Notes under the pieces: model-generated | The model's input: the letters and a program-made list of their open reading frames with translations, nothing else | Told to the model about the DNA's origin: nothing | Databases searched by the model: none | Shown: piece by piece, positions 15,616 through 24,360 of the stretch | Layout: the number at the start of each line of letters is the position of its first letter | How positions within the stretch are numbered: position 1 is the first letter of the stretch | Source of the DNA: an uncultured Tessaracoccus sp. | GTDB lineage: Bacteria > Actinomycetota > Actinomycetes > Propionibacteriales > Propionibacteriaceae | Length of the DNA stretch: 64,000 nucleotides | Direction of reading: 5' to 3' | Assembly (NCBI RefSeq): GCF_943914565.1 | Contig: NZ_CALUCN010000005.1 | Span: 124,001-188,000 of the forward strand | Program-made: the position numbers and the translations under genes

Positions 15616-15621
15616 ATTCTA
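15616..15621 (-). promoter_or_regulatory. -10 box of prfB (leaderless)
   Basis: TAGAAT on the minus strand ends eight bases before the GTG start. Confidence 0.5.
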
Positions 15622-15728
15622 GCCGTTCCTCACCAGACGGCACCTCCGCGCGGGCCCGGCGCGTGGCCCGCGTCTGCCTCTGCGGTGGTCCCCGGCCTCG
15701 TCGCCACGGCTCCCGATGCCCCATGGAC

Positions 15729-15734
15729 TAGCCT
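15729..15734 (+). promoter_or_regulatory. -10 box of hisN (leaderless)
   Basis: TAGCCT followed by exactly seven bases and the ATG at 15742; no ribosome site is present. Confidence 0.55.
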
Positions 15735-15741
15735 TGACGAC

Positions 15742-16527
15742 ATGGTTGGACAGTTCAACGACGACCTCAGGCTCGCCCACGTGATGGCTGACGACGCCGA
15801 CTCGCTGGCCATGAGCCGGTTCAAGGCCCAGGACCTGAAGTTTCGTTCCAAGCCCGACGACACACCGGTCACCGAGGCCGACACCGCCGTCGAGGAGGCG
15901 CTGCGCCGGACGCTGTCGCGCACGCGCCCGCGCGACGGGGTGCTGGGCGAGGAGTTCGGCGAGACCGGCGAGTCGTCCCGCCGCTGGATCATCGACCCGA
16001 TCGACGGGACGAAGAACTACCTGCGTGGCGTACCCGTCTGGGCCACGCTCATCGCACTCGAGCACGAGGGGCGCGTCGTCGCCGGCGTCGTCTCGGCTCC
16101 GGCGCTCGGTCGACGCTGGTGGGCGTCGGAGGGCGGCGGTGCGTACACCGGCCGCAACATCCTGAACGCCACCCAGCTGCACGTCTCCCGCGTCGAGCAG
16201 CTCTCGGACGCGTCGTTGTCATACTCCTCGATCGACGGCTGGGTCGACTCCCGACGCGGCCAGGGTTTCGTGAACCTCATGCGCGAGTGCTGGCGCACGC
16301 GGGCCTTCGGCGACTTCTGGAGCTACATGCTCGTCGCGGAGGGCGCCTGCGACGTCGCGACGGAGCCGGAGCTGGCGCTGCACGACATGGCGGCGCTCGA
16401 CATCGTCGTGCGCGAAGCCGGCGGGCGGTTCACGAACCTCGACGGGGAGGACGGCGTGGCAGGCCCCGGCGCGCTGGCGACGAACGGCCACCTGCACGAC
16501 GCGGCCCTGGCCCACGTCGGGGGCTGA
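15742..16527 (+). CDS. hisN: Histidinol-phosphatase, inositol monophosphatase family
   Basis: A magnesium-dependent phosphatase of the IMPase fold. The 261-residue protein has the metal-binding GEEFGE (69-74), the signature DPIDGTKNYLRGVPVWATLIAL (Asp85 and Asp88), and the C-terminal ELALHDMAALDIVVREAGG, whose Asp-x-x-Ala is the third metal motif. The RGVPVWATLIAL wording after the signature is typical of actinobacterial HisN, which performs the histidinol-phosphate step of histidine synthesis. General inositol-phosphatase activity cannot be excluded, because no other his gene is near. The start follows a TAGCCT box by seven bases. Confidence 0.85.
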   Translation: MVGQFNDDLRLAHVMADDADSLAMSRFKAQDLKFRSKPDDTPVTEADTAVEEALRRTLSRTRPRDGVLGEEFGETGESSRRWIIDPIDGTKNYLRGVPVWATLIALEHEGRVVAGVVSAPALGRRWWASEGGGAYTGRNILNATQLHVSRVEQLSDASLSYSSIDGWVDSRRGQGFVNLMRECWRTRAFGDFWSYMLVAEGACDVATEPELALHDMAALDIVVREAGGRFTNLDGEDGVAGPGALATNGHLHDAALAHVGG

Positions 16528-16536
16528 CGGCGGGCG

Positions 16537-17730
16537 TCAGGGAAGGACGCGCACGCGGAGCGTGCCGTCGAGGTCGGTGAGCTGCTCGAGCATGCCTTCC
16601 CCCGGGGTGCCGTCGACGTCGGTGACGGCGTAGCCGATGTTGTCCCTGGTGGCGAGGGACTGGGCGCCGATGTTCAGGTCACTGTTGGCGAGGATCTGGT
16701 TGAAGCCCGCCATGACACCCGGCACGTTGCGGTGCAGGTGCAGGATGCGGCGCACGCGGAACGGCTGGGCGGCGATGTCGGGCAGGTTCACCGACATCGA
16801 CGTCGAACCGAGCTGCTCGTAGTCGGCCAGTTTGCCGGCGACGTAGCGGCCGATGTCCTCCTGCGCCTCGAGCGTCGAACCGCCGACGTGCGGGGTGAGG
16901 ATCACGTTGGGCATCCGCTGCAGGACGGAGACGAAGCTCGCGTCGCGCTTCTTTGGCTCGAGCGGGAACACGTCGATCGCGGCGCCGGCGAGGTGCCCCG
17001 ACGCGAGCGCGGCGTGCAGCGCCTCGTGGTCGACGACGTGGCCGCGGCAGAGGTTGATGAGGATCGCGCGACGACGCATCTTGGCGATCTGCTCGGCGCC
17101 GAAGAACATGCGGTTCTCCGCGCGGCCGTCGACGTGCAGCGTGACGGTGTCCGCCTCGGTGAGCAGTTCGTCGAGGCTGTCGCAGCGTCGGGCGTTGCCG
17201 AGCGGCAGCTTGTCGGCGATGTCGTAGTAGATCACGTGCATGCCGAGCGCCTCGGCGAGCACGGAGAGCTGGGCGCCGATGTTGCCGTAGCCGACGATGC
17301 CGAGCGTGCGGCCGCGGATCTCGTGGGAGCCGACGGCGGTCTTCTCCCACAGCCCGGCGTGCATGTTCTCGTTCTTCTCCATGAGCCGCCGGGCGAGCGC
17401 GATGATCTCGGCGATCGCGAGCTCCACCACCGAGCGGGTGTTGGAGTACGGCGCGTTGAAGACGGCGACGCCGGCCTGGGCCGCGGCGTGGAGGTCGATC
17501 TGGTTCGTGCCGATGCAGAACGCGCCGATCGCGCGCAGCCGGGGCGCCTGCTGGAGGATCTCCGAGGTCACATCGGTGGTCGAGCGGATCCCCAGGTAGT
17601 CGACGTCCTGCAGCGCCTCGCGCAGCTCGTCGGGTGTGAGCGCCGTCGACCGGGTCTCCACCTCGAATCCGCGCTCCGTGAGGACGCGCTCGGCCTCGGC
17701 ATGGATGTTCTCAAGGAGTAGTGCTCTCAC
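16537..17730 (-). CDS. serA: D-3-phosphoglycerate dehydrogenase (E. coli-type, with ACT domain)
   Basis: First enzyme of serine synthesis, oxidising 3-phosphoglycerate with NAD. In 397 residues there are: the substrate-domain segment FCIGTNQIDLHAAAQAGVAVFNAPYSNTRSVVELAI, the Rossmann motif GIVGYGNIGAQ, the catalytic Arg in NLCRGHVVD, Glu in FPLEP, and His in LTPHVGGST. A C-terminal ACT domain (about 325-397, RRILHLHRNVPGVMAGFNQILA) allows serine feedback. The length matches the short enterobacterial-like class rather than the 525-residue mycobacterial class. The GTG at 17730 follows a TAGCAT box by eight bases with no ribosome site. Confidence 0.93.
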   Translation of the reverse strand: MRALLLENIHAEAERVLTERGFEVETRSTALTPDELREALQDVDYLGIRSTTDVTSEILQQAPRLRAIGAFCIGTNQIDLHAAAQAGVAVFNAPYSNTRSVVELAIAEIIALARRLMEKNENMHAGLWEKTAVGSHEIRGRTLGIVGYGNIGAQLSVLAEALGMHVIYYDIADKLPLGNARRCDSLDELLTEADTVTLHVDGRAENRMFFGAEQIAKMRRRAILINLCRGHVVDHEALHAALASGHLAGAAIDVFPLEPKKRDASFVSVLQRMPNVILTPHVGGSTLEAQEDIGRYVAGKLADYEQLGSTSMSVNLPDIAAQPFRVRRILHLHRNVPGVMAGFNQILANSDLNIGAQSLATRDNIGYAVTDVDGTPGEGMLEQLTDLDGTLRVRVLP

Positions 17731-17738
17731 ACTGGGGC

Positions 17739-17744
17739 ATGCTA
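17739..17744 (-). promoter_or_regulatory. -10 box of serA (leaderless)
   Basis: TAGCAT on the minus strand, eight bases before the GTG start codon. Confidence 0.5.
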
Positions 17745-17777
17745 GCCCCCTTGTGGGATTCGTGGCCGCGTCGTCCG

Positions 17778-18509
17778 TCAGAGGGTGAGGGTCGCGTCGA
17801 GCAGCTCGCGGGTGTAGGGGTGCTGCGGGTCGGCGAAGATCTGCTCGGTGGGCCCGTCCTCGACGATCCGACCCTTGCTCACGATGCACACGCGCGTGCA
17901 CAGGCGCCGCACGACCGGCAGGTCGTGGCTCACCATGACGAGAGCGAGCCCACGCGCGTCGACCTCGTCGTGGAGGACGCGCAGGACCTGGGCGCGCACC
18001 AGCACGTCGAGCGCGGAGACGGGTTCGTCGGCGACGAGCACCTCCGGGTCGGAGATCAGGGCTCTGGCGATCGCGACGCGCTGGCGCTGTCCACCGGAGA
18101 GCTGGTGCGGGTACCGCTTGGCCAGACCCACGTCGAGGCCGACGGCGTCGAGCACCTGCGCGAGCTCCTCGGGGCGCGCGCGACGGTGGAGCGGCTCCGC
18201 GACGATCGCTCCGACGCGCATCCTGGGGTTGAGCGACGCGTTCGGGTCCTGGTGCACCAGCGAGACCGAGCGGTGCAGCTCGTCGGTGGCCTCCGTGAGC
18301 GGCCGGCCACGAAACCGCACCTCGCCCGCCGACGGCTGCACGAGCCCCAGCATCAACCGCGCGATGGTGGTCTTGCCGGAGCCGGAGCGCCCGACGATGC
18401 CGACGCGGTCACCCGGTTCGATGGTGAGGTCGACGTCGGTGACCGCGACGAAGGGTACGCCGCGTCGGCGGTAGGTCACCTCGCCGCCACGGATCTCGAT
18501 GAGGCTCAT
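17778..18509 (-). CDS. Peptide/nickel-type ABC transporter ATPase, second subunit
   Basis: OppF/DppF-like ATPase of 243 residues: Walker A GRSGSGKTT, Q loop VHQDPNASLNPRM (the NPRM wording is typical of Opp/Dpp ATPases), signature LSGGQRQRVAIARA, Walker B VLVADEPVSALD and switch His MVSHDL. It overlaps the upstream ATPase by four bases (ATGA) and ends the five-gene importer operon. The usual C-terminal extension is short (HPYTRELLDATLTL), as in single-gene OppF subunits. It couples ATP hydrolysis to uptake through the two permeases; the substrate is not readable from the ATPase. Confidence 0.92.
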   Translation of the reverse strand: MSLIEIRGGEVTYRRRGVPFVAVTDVDLTIEPGDRVGIVGRSGSGKTTIARLMLGLVQPSAGEVRFRGRPLTEATDELHRSVSLVHQDPNASLNPRMRVGAIVAEPLHRRARPEELAQVLDAVGLDVGLAKRYPHQLSGGQRQRVAIARALISDPEVLVADEPVSALDVLVRAQVLRVLHDEVDARGLALVMVSHDLPVVRRLCTRVCIVSKGRIVEDGPTEQIFADPQHPYTRELLDATLTL

Positions 18510-19261
18510 GCCTCCCCCCTCGCTGCGGCGACGAGCCGCGCCGTGTACTCGTGCCCGGGTGACTCGACGAGCTGGTCGACCGGGCCCTCTTCGACGATCC
18601 GCCCGTGCTGCATGACGATCGCCCGCGGGCAGATCTCGCGCACGACGGCGAGGTCGTGGGAGATGAACAGGGCTGCCCGGTCGGTCAGCACGTCGTCGAG
18701 GACGTGGAGGATCTGGCGCTGGACGATCACGTCGAGCGCGGTCGTGGGTTCGTCGCAGATCACGAGGCCGGGCCGGTTCACGATCGCCATCGCGACGAGG
18801 GCGCGCTGCCGCTGCCCGCCGGAGAGCTGGTGCGGGTAGGAGTTGGCGACGCGCTGCGGGTCGCTGATGCCGACGCGTTCGAGCTCGGCCTCGACGGTGC
18901 TGCGTTTGCCGGTGCTCGAGCGGTGCAGCGCGATCACCTCGGCAATCTGTCGGCCGACGTGCATCGTCGGGTCGAGTGCGGTCATCGGCTCCTGGAAGAT
19001 CATCGACAGCTGCGAGCCGCGCAGCTTCCGGTACTCGCGCTCCGGCAGCCCCACGAGCTCCTTGCCGGCGAGCCGGATGCTGCCGGTGACCGTCGCGGTC
19101 TCGGACAACAGGCCCGCGACCGCGAGCGACGTCACCGACTTGCCGGACCCGGAGGCGCCGATGATGCCCAGCCGTTCGGTCTCCCCCACCGTGAACGACA
19201 CGTCATCGACCGCGACGGTCTCGCCGAAGCGCACCGTGAGTCCGTCCACCACCAGTGTCAT
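18506..19261 (-). CDS. Peptide/nickel-type ABC transporter ATPase, first subunit
   Basis: OppD/DppD-like ATPase of 251 residues: Walker A GASGSGKSV, Q loop MIFQEPMTALDP, signature LSGGQRQRALVAMA, Walker B LVICDEPTTALD, switch His FISHDL. Compared with full OppD proteins (about 320 residues) it lacks most of the C-terminal Fe-S-type extension. Its ATG overlaps the permease stop by four bases and its stop overlaps the next ATPase in the same way. It should form a heterodimer with the downstream ATPase. Confidence 0.92.
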   Translation of the reverse strand: MTLVVDGLTVRFGETVAVDDVSFTVGETERLGIIGASGSGKSVTSLAVAGLLSETATVTGSIRLAGKELVGLPEREYRKLRGSQLSMIFQEPMTALDPTMHVGRQIAEVIALHRSSTGKRSTVEAELERVGISDPQRVANSYPHQLSGGQRQRALVAMAIVNRPGLVICDEPTTALDVIVQRQILHVLDDVLTDRAALFISHDLAVVREICPRAIVMQHGRIVEEGPVDQLVESPGHEYTARLVAAARGEA

Positions 19262-20076
19262 GCGCGCTCCCTCAGCCGTGGGTCGAGCACGTCGCGCAGC
19301 CCGTCGCCCAAGAGGTTGAAGCCCAGCGTCGCGATCGCGACGGCGAGGCCCGGCCAGAGCGCGAGCAGCGGCGTGGAGAACAGGTGGTCCTGCGCCTCGC
19401 GCAGCATCCGGCCCCACGTGGGCGCGTCGGGCCCGCTGCCGAGGCCCAGGTAGGACAGCCCCGCCTCCGAGAGGATCGCGATGCCGAAGCTCACCGACGC
19501 CTGGACCCACACCACCGGCGCGATGTTCGGCAGCACGTGGCGTCTGGCGATGGTGAGCTTGCCGATGCCCATGAGCTCCGCCGCCTCGACGTAGGGCTGG
19601 CTCAGCACCTCCAGTGTCGCCGCACGGGCGACGCGCACGAACGCGGGGATCGTCGAGATCCCGATCGCCATCACCGCGGTCCAGGTCGAGCCCCCGAGCG
19701 CCGCGGCGAACAGGATCGCGAGCAGCAGCGCGGGAAAGCCGTAGAGGATGTCGGAGAGCCGCGCCGGGATCTCCCCGGCCCACCTTGGCAACATCGCGGC
19801 GGCGACGCCGACGGGCACACCGACGAGGGACGCGCCCACGACGGAGAGCACGCCCACGAGCAGCACGATCTTGGCGCCGACCATGAGCCGGGACGCGACG
19901 TCGGTGCCGTAGGCATCCGTGCCGAGCACGTGCGGCCACCCGGGCCCGGCGAGCAGGTCCGGGCCGTTGGCGGTCGGGCTGAACGGTGTCCACACCATCC
20001 CGACGAGCGCGGTGATGCAGACGAGGCCCACGAGGACGCCGCCCACCCAGAGTGAGGACTGTCGCAACGCGCTCAT
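19258..20076 (-). CDS. Peptide/nickel-type ABC transporter permease (DppC-like)
   Basis: Second inner-membrane subunit, 272 residues with about six membrane helices. The DppC-type features are present: the N-terminal PFSPTANGPDLLAGPGWPHVLGTDAYGTDVASRLM segment and the EAA loop (PYVEAAELMGIGKLTIARRHVLPNIAP) that docks the ATPases. It overlaps both neighbours by four bases. The ATG at 20076 gives the family length; longer in-frame extensions run through the other permease and are not real. Confidence 0.92.
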   Translation of the reverse strand: MSALRQSSLWVGGVLVGLVCITALVGMVWTPFSPTANGPDLLAGPGWPHVLGTDAYGTDVASRLMVGAKIVLLVGVLSVVGASLVGVPVGVAAAMLPRWAGEIPARLSDILYGFPALLLAILFAAALGGSTWTAVMAIGISTIPAFVRVARAATLEVLSQPYVEAAELMGIGKLTIARRHVLPNIAPVVWVQASVSFGIAILSEAGLSYLGLGSGPDAPTWGRMLREAQDHLFSTPLLALWPGLAVAIATLGFNLLGDGLRDVLDPRLRERA

Positions 20077-21017
20077 CGCGCCTCCCGCTTCAGCCGGGGA
20101 TCGATGAACTGGTAGGCGACGTCGACGAGGAAGTTGATGAGCAGCACGGCCCACACGAGGACGAGGACGATGCCCTGCACGACGACGAGGTCCCGCTGCG
20201 TCACGGCGAGCAGCAGTCGCGAGCCGAGCCCCGGGATCGCGAAGACCTGCTCGATGATGATCGCCCCGACGAGCAACGTCGCGATCTGCAGGCCCACGAC
20301 GGTGAGCAGCGAGATCGAGATGTTGCGCAGCCCGTGCCGCCACAGCGCGCCCACCTTGCCCCAGCCCACGGCGCGGGCGGTGCGGAAGTAGTCGGTGTGG
20401 AGCACGTCGATCACCGCGCTGCGGACGTAGCGGCTGAGCACGCTCGCCTGCACGATCGACAGTGCGGTGACGGGCAGGACGAGGTGTCGTACCCACTCGC
20501 CGAAGGAGTCCCAGTAGGAGACGTAGCCGCCGGCGGGCAGCCAGCGCAGTGTCACCGCGAACAGCACGACGAGCCAGATGCCGGCCCAGAACGCGGGCAC
20601 CGCGAGCCCCACCTGCGAGGCTGCCGAGACGGCGACGCCGTCGGCGTGGCGGCGGCGCAGTGCCGCGTAGGTGCCGACGGGCAGGGCCAGCAGGAGCGAG
20701 CCCACCGTCGCGAACAGGACGAGCCAGGCGGAGACCTCGATGCGGGGGGCGATCGTCGCGGTGACGGACCGGCCCGTGATCATCGACGTGCCGAAGTCAC
20801 CGGTCACGACGCCGCCCAGCCACTCGAGGTAGCGCAGCAGGAAGGGCCGGTCGAGGCCCAGCTCCCCGCGGAGCTGGGCGACGGCCTCCGGTGAGGCGTT
20901 GGTGCCGAGCAGGACGTTGGCGATGTCGCCGGGGAGGAGGTTCGTCGCCGCGAAGATCAACAGCGACGCGAGCAACAGACTCCCGGCGAACCACGCCAGC
21001 CTGGTCAGCAGGCGCAC
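20073..21017 (-). CDS. Peptide/nickel-type ABC transporter permease (DppB-like)
   Basis: First membrane subunit, 314 residues, about six helices. It shows the DppB N-terminal pattern (ATNLLPGDIANVLLG, then LGLDRPFLLRYLEWLGGVVTGDFGTSM) and the EAA-type loop YFRTARAVGWGKVGALWRHGLRNIS. GTG is the start, two bases after the stop of the binding-protein gene, with GAGGT inside that gene as ribosome site. Together with the next three genes it forms a full importer. Confidence 0.92.
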   Translation of the reverse strand: MRLLTRLAWFAGSLLLASLLIFAATNLLPGDIANVLLGTNASPEAVAQLRGELGLDRPFLLRYLEWLGGVVTGDFGTSMITGRSVTATIAPRIEVSAWLVLFATVGSLLLALPVGTYAALRRRHADGVAVSAASQVGLAVPAFWAGIWLVVLFAVTLRWLPAGGYVSYWDSFGEWVRHLVLPVTALSIVQASVLSRYVRSAVIDVLHTDYFRTARAVGWGKVGALWRHGLRNISISLLTVVGLQIATLLVGAIIIEQVFAIPGLGSRLLLAVTQRDLVVVQGIVLVLVWAVLLINFLVDVAYQFIDPRLKREAR

Positions 21018-21019
21018 GG

Positions 21020-22540
21020 CTACCTCGACGAGGCGATCGTCGTCACGTCGAAGGCCACCGAGAGCTGGTCGGCCTGCACGCCGGAGATGTCGGGCTTGGT
21101 GATGATGAGGTTCGGCAGCAGGAACAGCCAGTCGGCCGCCGCGTCCTCGGCGAGCAACCGCGCAGCTTCCTTCTGCTTGGAGACGAACTCCTCCTCGGTG
21201 CCTTCTGCGGCCTCGGTCATCAGCTTGTCGAACGCCGGGTTGTCGTAGCCGGTGTAGTAGCCCTTGCGGGCGTACATGCCGAGGTCCCGGGGCTCGACGT
21301 GCGCGACGATCGTCATGTCGTAGTCGTGCTTGGTGAACACGAGGTCGAGCCAGCGCGCGAACTCGAGCTCCTCGATCTTCACGGTGATGCCGACCTCACC
21401 CAGCTGCGACTGGATCGAGCGCGCAGCCGCCGTCGCGTAGGGGATCGTCGGGACGCGCAGGCGCAGCGTGAGCCCCGACGCGTGTCCGGCCTTCGCGAGG
21501 AGCTCCTTCGCCTTCGCGGGGTCGTGCGGGTAGGTGTCGCTCAGGTCCTCGTACCAGGGGTCCGTGGGCGGCACCATCGAACCGATCAGTTCGCCCTTGC
21601 CGCCCCAGGCGCTCTGCACGACAGCCTTGCGGTCGATCGCGTGGTTGATGGCCTGACGCACCTCGCGCTTGGCCAGCGCGGGGGTCTTGTGGTTCATGGT
21701 GAGGACGACTTCGCCGTCGGTGTAGCCCTCGAGGATCGTGAAGCGTTCCTTGTCCTGGAACTGCCCGAGCGACTGCGGCACGGTGAGGTTGGAGATGATG
21801 TCCAGCTGGCCGTTCAGCATCGCGGTGTTCATCGCGTTCGGGTCGGCGTAGAAGCGGAAGTTGGCCTCGTCGAAGTGCGGCGGCGTGCCCCAGTACTGCT
21901 CGTTGCGGACGAGCTGCACGAGCGATCCGGGCTCCCACTCCCCCAGCGTGTAGGGGCCGGAGCCCGCCGGGGTCTCGGTGAGGCTCTTCGTGTCGGCCTT
22001 GGGGTTCACGATGACCCCGCCCCGGCCGGTGAGGGCGAGGAGGAAGAAGTTCGACGGCTTCGAGAGCTTGAGTTCGACGGTGTGCTCGTCGACGGCGTGC
22101 ACGGCCTTCAGCGGCGCGAAGTCGGCCTTCACGCTGCCGATGCCCTCCCCGTCGATGATGCGCTGGAAGCTCTTGACGACGGCGTCGGAGGTGACCGGGC
22201 TGCCGTCGGCGAACTTCGCCTGGGGGTCCAGGTTGAAGGTGTAGGTGAGGCGGTCGTCGGAGATCTGCCACTCGGTGGCGAGCAGTGGCTGGACCTCGCG
22301 GTCCTCGCCCATCTTCACGAGCGTCTCGTAGACGTTGTAGAGAAGCACGAACGGGGTGCCGGCCCCGTCGACCGTGATCATGTCCATGCCGGCGGGCTCG
22401 ACGGTGGCGCCGATCTCGACGACCTTGTCCTCACCGCCACCTCCGTCGGAGCCATCGGTGTCCGAGGGCCTCGAGCACGATGCCACGAGGAGCATCGCGA
22501 GGAGGACCGAGAGTAGTTGGGTAAGGCGTCGAGCCTGCAT
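21020..22540 (-). CDS. Peptide/nickel-type ABC transporter substrate-binding lipoprotein
   Basis: Cluster C (SBP_bac_5) extracytoplasmic binding protein of 506 residues, first gene of the operon. Signal peptide with lipobox VASC (Cys at about 22), then a Gly/Asp-rich spacer. Family features: SDDRLTYTFNLDPQAKFADGSPVTSDAVVKSFQRI, GSGPYTLGEWEPGSLVQLVRNEQYWG and VRQAINHAIDRKAVVQ. Oligopeptides are the commonest ligands of this class, but nickel, sugars and opines also occur, so the substrate is open. The ATG has GAGAGG upstream and a TATGCT -10 box about 40 bases before it. Confidence 0.92.
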   Translation of the reverse strand: MQARRLTQLLSVLLAMLLVASCSRPSDTDGSDGGGGEDKVVEIGATVEPAGMDMITVDGAGTPFVLLYNVYETLVKMGEDREVQPLLATEWQISDDRLTYTFNLDPQAKFADGSPVTSDAVVKSFQRIIDGEGIGSVKADFAPLKAVHAVDEHTVELKLSKPSNFFLLALTGRGGVIVNPKADTKSLTETPAGSGPYTLGEWEPGSLVQLVRNEQYWGTPPHFDEANFRFYADPNAMNTAMLNGQLDIISNLTVPQSLGQFQDKERFTILEGYTDGEVVLTMNHKTPALAKREVRQAINHAIDRKAVVQSAWGGKGELIGSMVPPTDPWYEDLSDTYPHDPAKAKELLAKAGHASGLTLRLRVPTIPYATAAARSIQSQLGEVGITVKIEELEFARWLDLVFTKHDYDMTIVAHVEPRDLGMYARKGYYTGYDNPAFDKLMTEAAEGTEEEFVSKQKEAARLLAEDAAADWLFLLPNLIITKPDISGVQADQLSVAFDVTTIASSR

Positions 22541-22559
22541 GTGACCTCTCCCCTGGTCG

Positions 22560-22586
22560 TCAATCAATTGAGCGCGGACAAGCATA
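22560..22586 (-). promoter_or_regulatory. Promoter region of the peptide importer operon
   Basis: TATGCT (22586-22581) is a plausible -10 box, predicting a start near 22574. Just downstream lies an AT-rich dyad TCAAT-CA-ATTGA (22560-22571) that could bind a repressor. No -35 is evident. Confidence 0.4.
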
Positions 22587-22605
22587 TCCCCAGCTCGACG
22601 GCGGC

Positions 22606-22637
22606 GGGGAGCCCCCTCCGGTCGAAGCGGGCTCCCC
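22606..22637 (-). terminator. Terminator hairpin after the DUF4870 gene
   Basis: GGGGAGCCC (22606-22614) pairs perfectly with GGGCTCCCC (22629-22637) around a 14-base loop, 36 bases beyond the stop codon. Confidence 0.6.
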
Positions 22638-22673
22638 GTCGGCGCACCCGCGCCGAGCCACCGTCGGGGTGGG

Positions 22674-23069
22674 TCACTGCACCAGGCGCAGGGTGAAGGG
22701 GTAGCGGTAGCGCTCACCGCGGTTGGCGGCCAGCGCGGCGAGGATGCCGAAGACGAGCGCGGCGATGCCGATCAGCGGGAGCAGGATGAGGCCGATCAGC
22801 ACGAAGGACAGCACGCCCGAGATCAGGTAGCCGATCGCGACGGTGATCTGGAAGTTCAGCGCCTCCTTCGCCTGGTCGGTGGAGAAGGCCTTGTTCGGGT
22901 CGTCCTTGGACACCACCCACAGGATCAGGGGACCGATGATGGACGTCACGATGCCGAGGATGTGGGCGAGCATCGCCATCTGGGTGTCGTTGCCGGCACC
23001 GGCAGGGCGGAACGATCCGGGGCCGGGCTGCGGGCCGGACTCGTACGGGGGATTGGGGGGCTGGGTCAC
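22674..23069 (-). CDS. DUF4870 small membrane protein
   Basis: A 131-residue protein of the Tic20-like DUF4870 family. A Pro-rich N-terminus (about 1-25) is followed by MAMLAHILGIVTSIIGPLILWVVSKDDPNKAFSTDQAKEALNFQIT, the family's most recognisable stretch, and three or four membrane helices. It begins at GTG with GAGAAGGGA upstream. Function is unknown in bacteria. It is a single-gene unit with its own terminator. Confidence 0.88.
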   Translation of the reverse strand: MTQPPNPPYESGPQPGPGSFRPAGAGNDTQMAMLAHILGIVTSIIGPLILWVVSKDDPNKAFSTDQAKEALNFQITVAIGYLISGVLSFVLIGLILLPLIGIAALVFGILAALAANRGERYRYPFTLRLVQ

Positions 23070-23138
23070 GTCGTGGTCCCTTCTCGAACCATGGTTGGAG
23101 GACCTGCGGAATGCGGGGGTCCTCCCCCAGCATAGGCG

Positions 23139-24338
23139 TCAGCCCTCCGCCCGGGCGCGTTCCACGCCGGACGCGACGTACCACGCCAGCCACGCGATGA
23201 TGCCGATCGCGCAGAACGCGTAGGCGTCCGTGAGCAGCTTGCCGGCGAGCGGCACGGCGTATTCCCGGTCGTCGCCGGCGGGCATCCACCGGGTGACCCA
23301 CGTCGCGAGGCACAGCGCCGTGGCCACGGCGAGGGTGAGGCCGGGCCATCGTCGGCGCGGCAGGGCCTCCGTGCACACCAGCACCATGAACGCGGCGGGG
23401 AGCAGCCAGTACCAGTGGTGGCTCCACGAGACGGGCGAGACGAGCAGCCCGACGAGGGCGTTGACGAGGAGGGCACTCATCGGCATGTCGAGACGCAGCA
23501 TCCGGAGCATCACCCACGTCGCTGCGCCGACGACGGCCACGACGAGCGCGAGCCACAGCGTGCGGCTGCCGCCCTCCCCCAGCAGGCGCCAGATGACGCC
23601 GTTCAGCGACTGGTTGGACGAGTAGGCCACGCCGCCGACGCGGCTGGGGTCCAGCACCGCACGCGTGAGGAAGTCCCACGTCGAGTGCGGGAGCACGACC
23701 GCGCCCAACCCCGTCGCGGCGAGGCCAGCAGCCGTCGCTCGGGCGACGCTGGCCCAGTCGCGTCGCAGCAGGAGGTACAGACCGAAGACCGCGGGTGTGA
23801 GCTTGATCGCCGCGGCGAGTCCGGTGAGCGCGCCCCGCCACGGTCTCCGGGCGCCGACGCCGATGAGGTCCTCGACGACGAGCCAGCCGAGGAAGAGGTT
23901 GATCTGGCCGAGACGTTGGTTGACGAGGATCGGTTCAACGACCACCAGCGCGAGCAGGAGGATCACCGACGTCGCGACCGGTGACCTGCGTGTCCACGCG
24001 CTGGGCCGGACCTCGCGTTCGAGCGCGACGACGCTCAGCCACAGCATCCTGGCCAGCGCCGCGGTGGACGACAGGACGAACAGCACACGGAGCAGCGGAG
24101 CGGGCAGCAGCGTCAGCGGCGAGAACAGGAGCGCAGCGAACGGCGGATACGTGAACGGCAGCGGCCAGTGTTCGCTCGCGACGTAGAGATCGTCCGTACC
24201 GCTGACGGCCTCGTTTCCCCCCCGGAGGTAGACCTCCAAGTCGATCTGCGTCGATGGGAGCAGCAGCAGCGTGAGCACGCTCGCAGCGCACACTGCTGCT
24301 CCCCACCGCCATGTCTGGCCACTTTTGCGCAAGAGCAC
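23139..24338 (-). CDS. GT87-family polyprenol-phosphate-dependent mannosyltransferase-like protein
   Basis: An integral membrane glycosyltransferase (GT-C fold, DUF2029) of about 399 residues with some ten helices. Early motifs are the acidic IDLEVYLRGG and WPLPFTYPPFAALLFSPL; later ones are NQRLGQINLFLGWLVVEDL, AAIKLTPAVFGLYLLLRRDW, and NQSLNGVIWRL. Relatives such as mycobacterial PimE add alpha-1,2-mannose to lipid-linked glycans. The start is uncertain: GTG at 24338 has AAGGAAGG just before it, whereas a TTG at 24353 would use a GGGAGG inside a strong hairpin (24361-24402). It stands alone, with the inhibitor gene upstream on the same strand. Confidence 0.82.
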   Translation of the reverse strand: MLLRKSGQTWRWGAAVCAASVLTLLLLPSTQIDLEVYLRGGNEAVSGTDDLYVASEHWPLPFTYPPFAALLFSPLTLLPAPLLRVLFVLSSTAALARMLWLSVVALEREVRPSAWTRRSPVATSVILLLALVVVEPILVNQRLGQINLFLGWLVVEDLIGVGARRPWRGALTGLAAAIKLTPAVFGLYLLLRRDWASVARATAAGLAATGLGAVVLPHSTWDFLTRAVLDPSRVGGVAYSSNQSLNGVIWRLLGEGGSRTLWLALVVAVVGAATWVMLRMLRLDMPMSALLVNALVGLLVSPVSWSHHWYWLLPAAFMVLVCTEALPRRRWPGLTLAVATALCLATWVTRWMPAGDDREYAVPLAGKLLTDAYAFCAIGIIAWLAWYVASGVERARAEG

Positions 24339-24360
24339 ACCTTCCTTCGCCAAAGTACAA

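Noticed and set aside
22560..22571. TCAAT-CA-ATTGA dyad as a defined regulator site
   Set aside because: Too short to assign to a known regulator. It is kept only as a note on the importer promoter.
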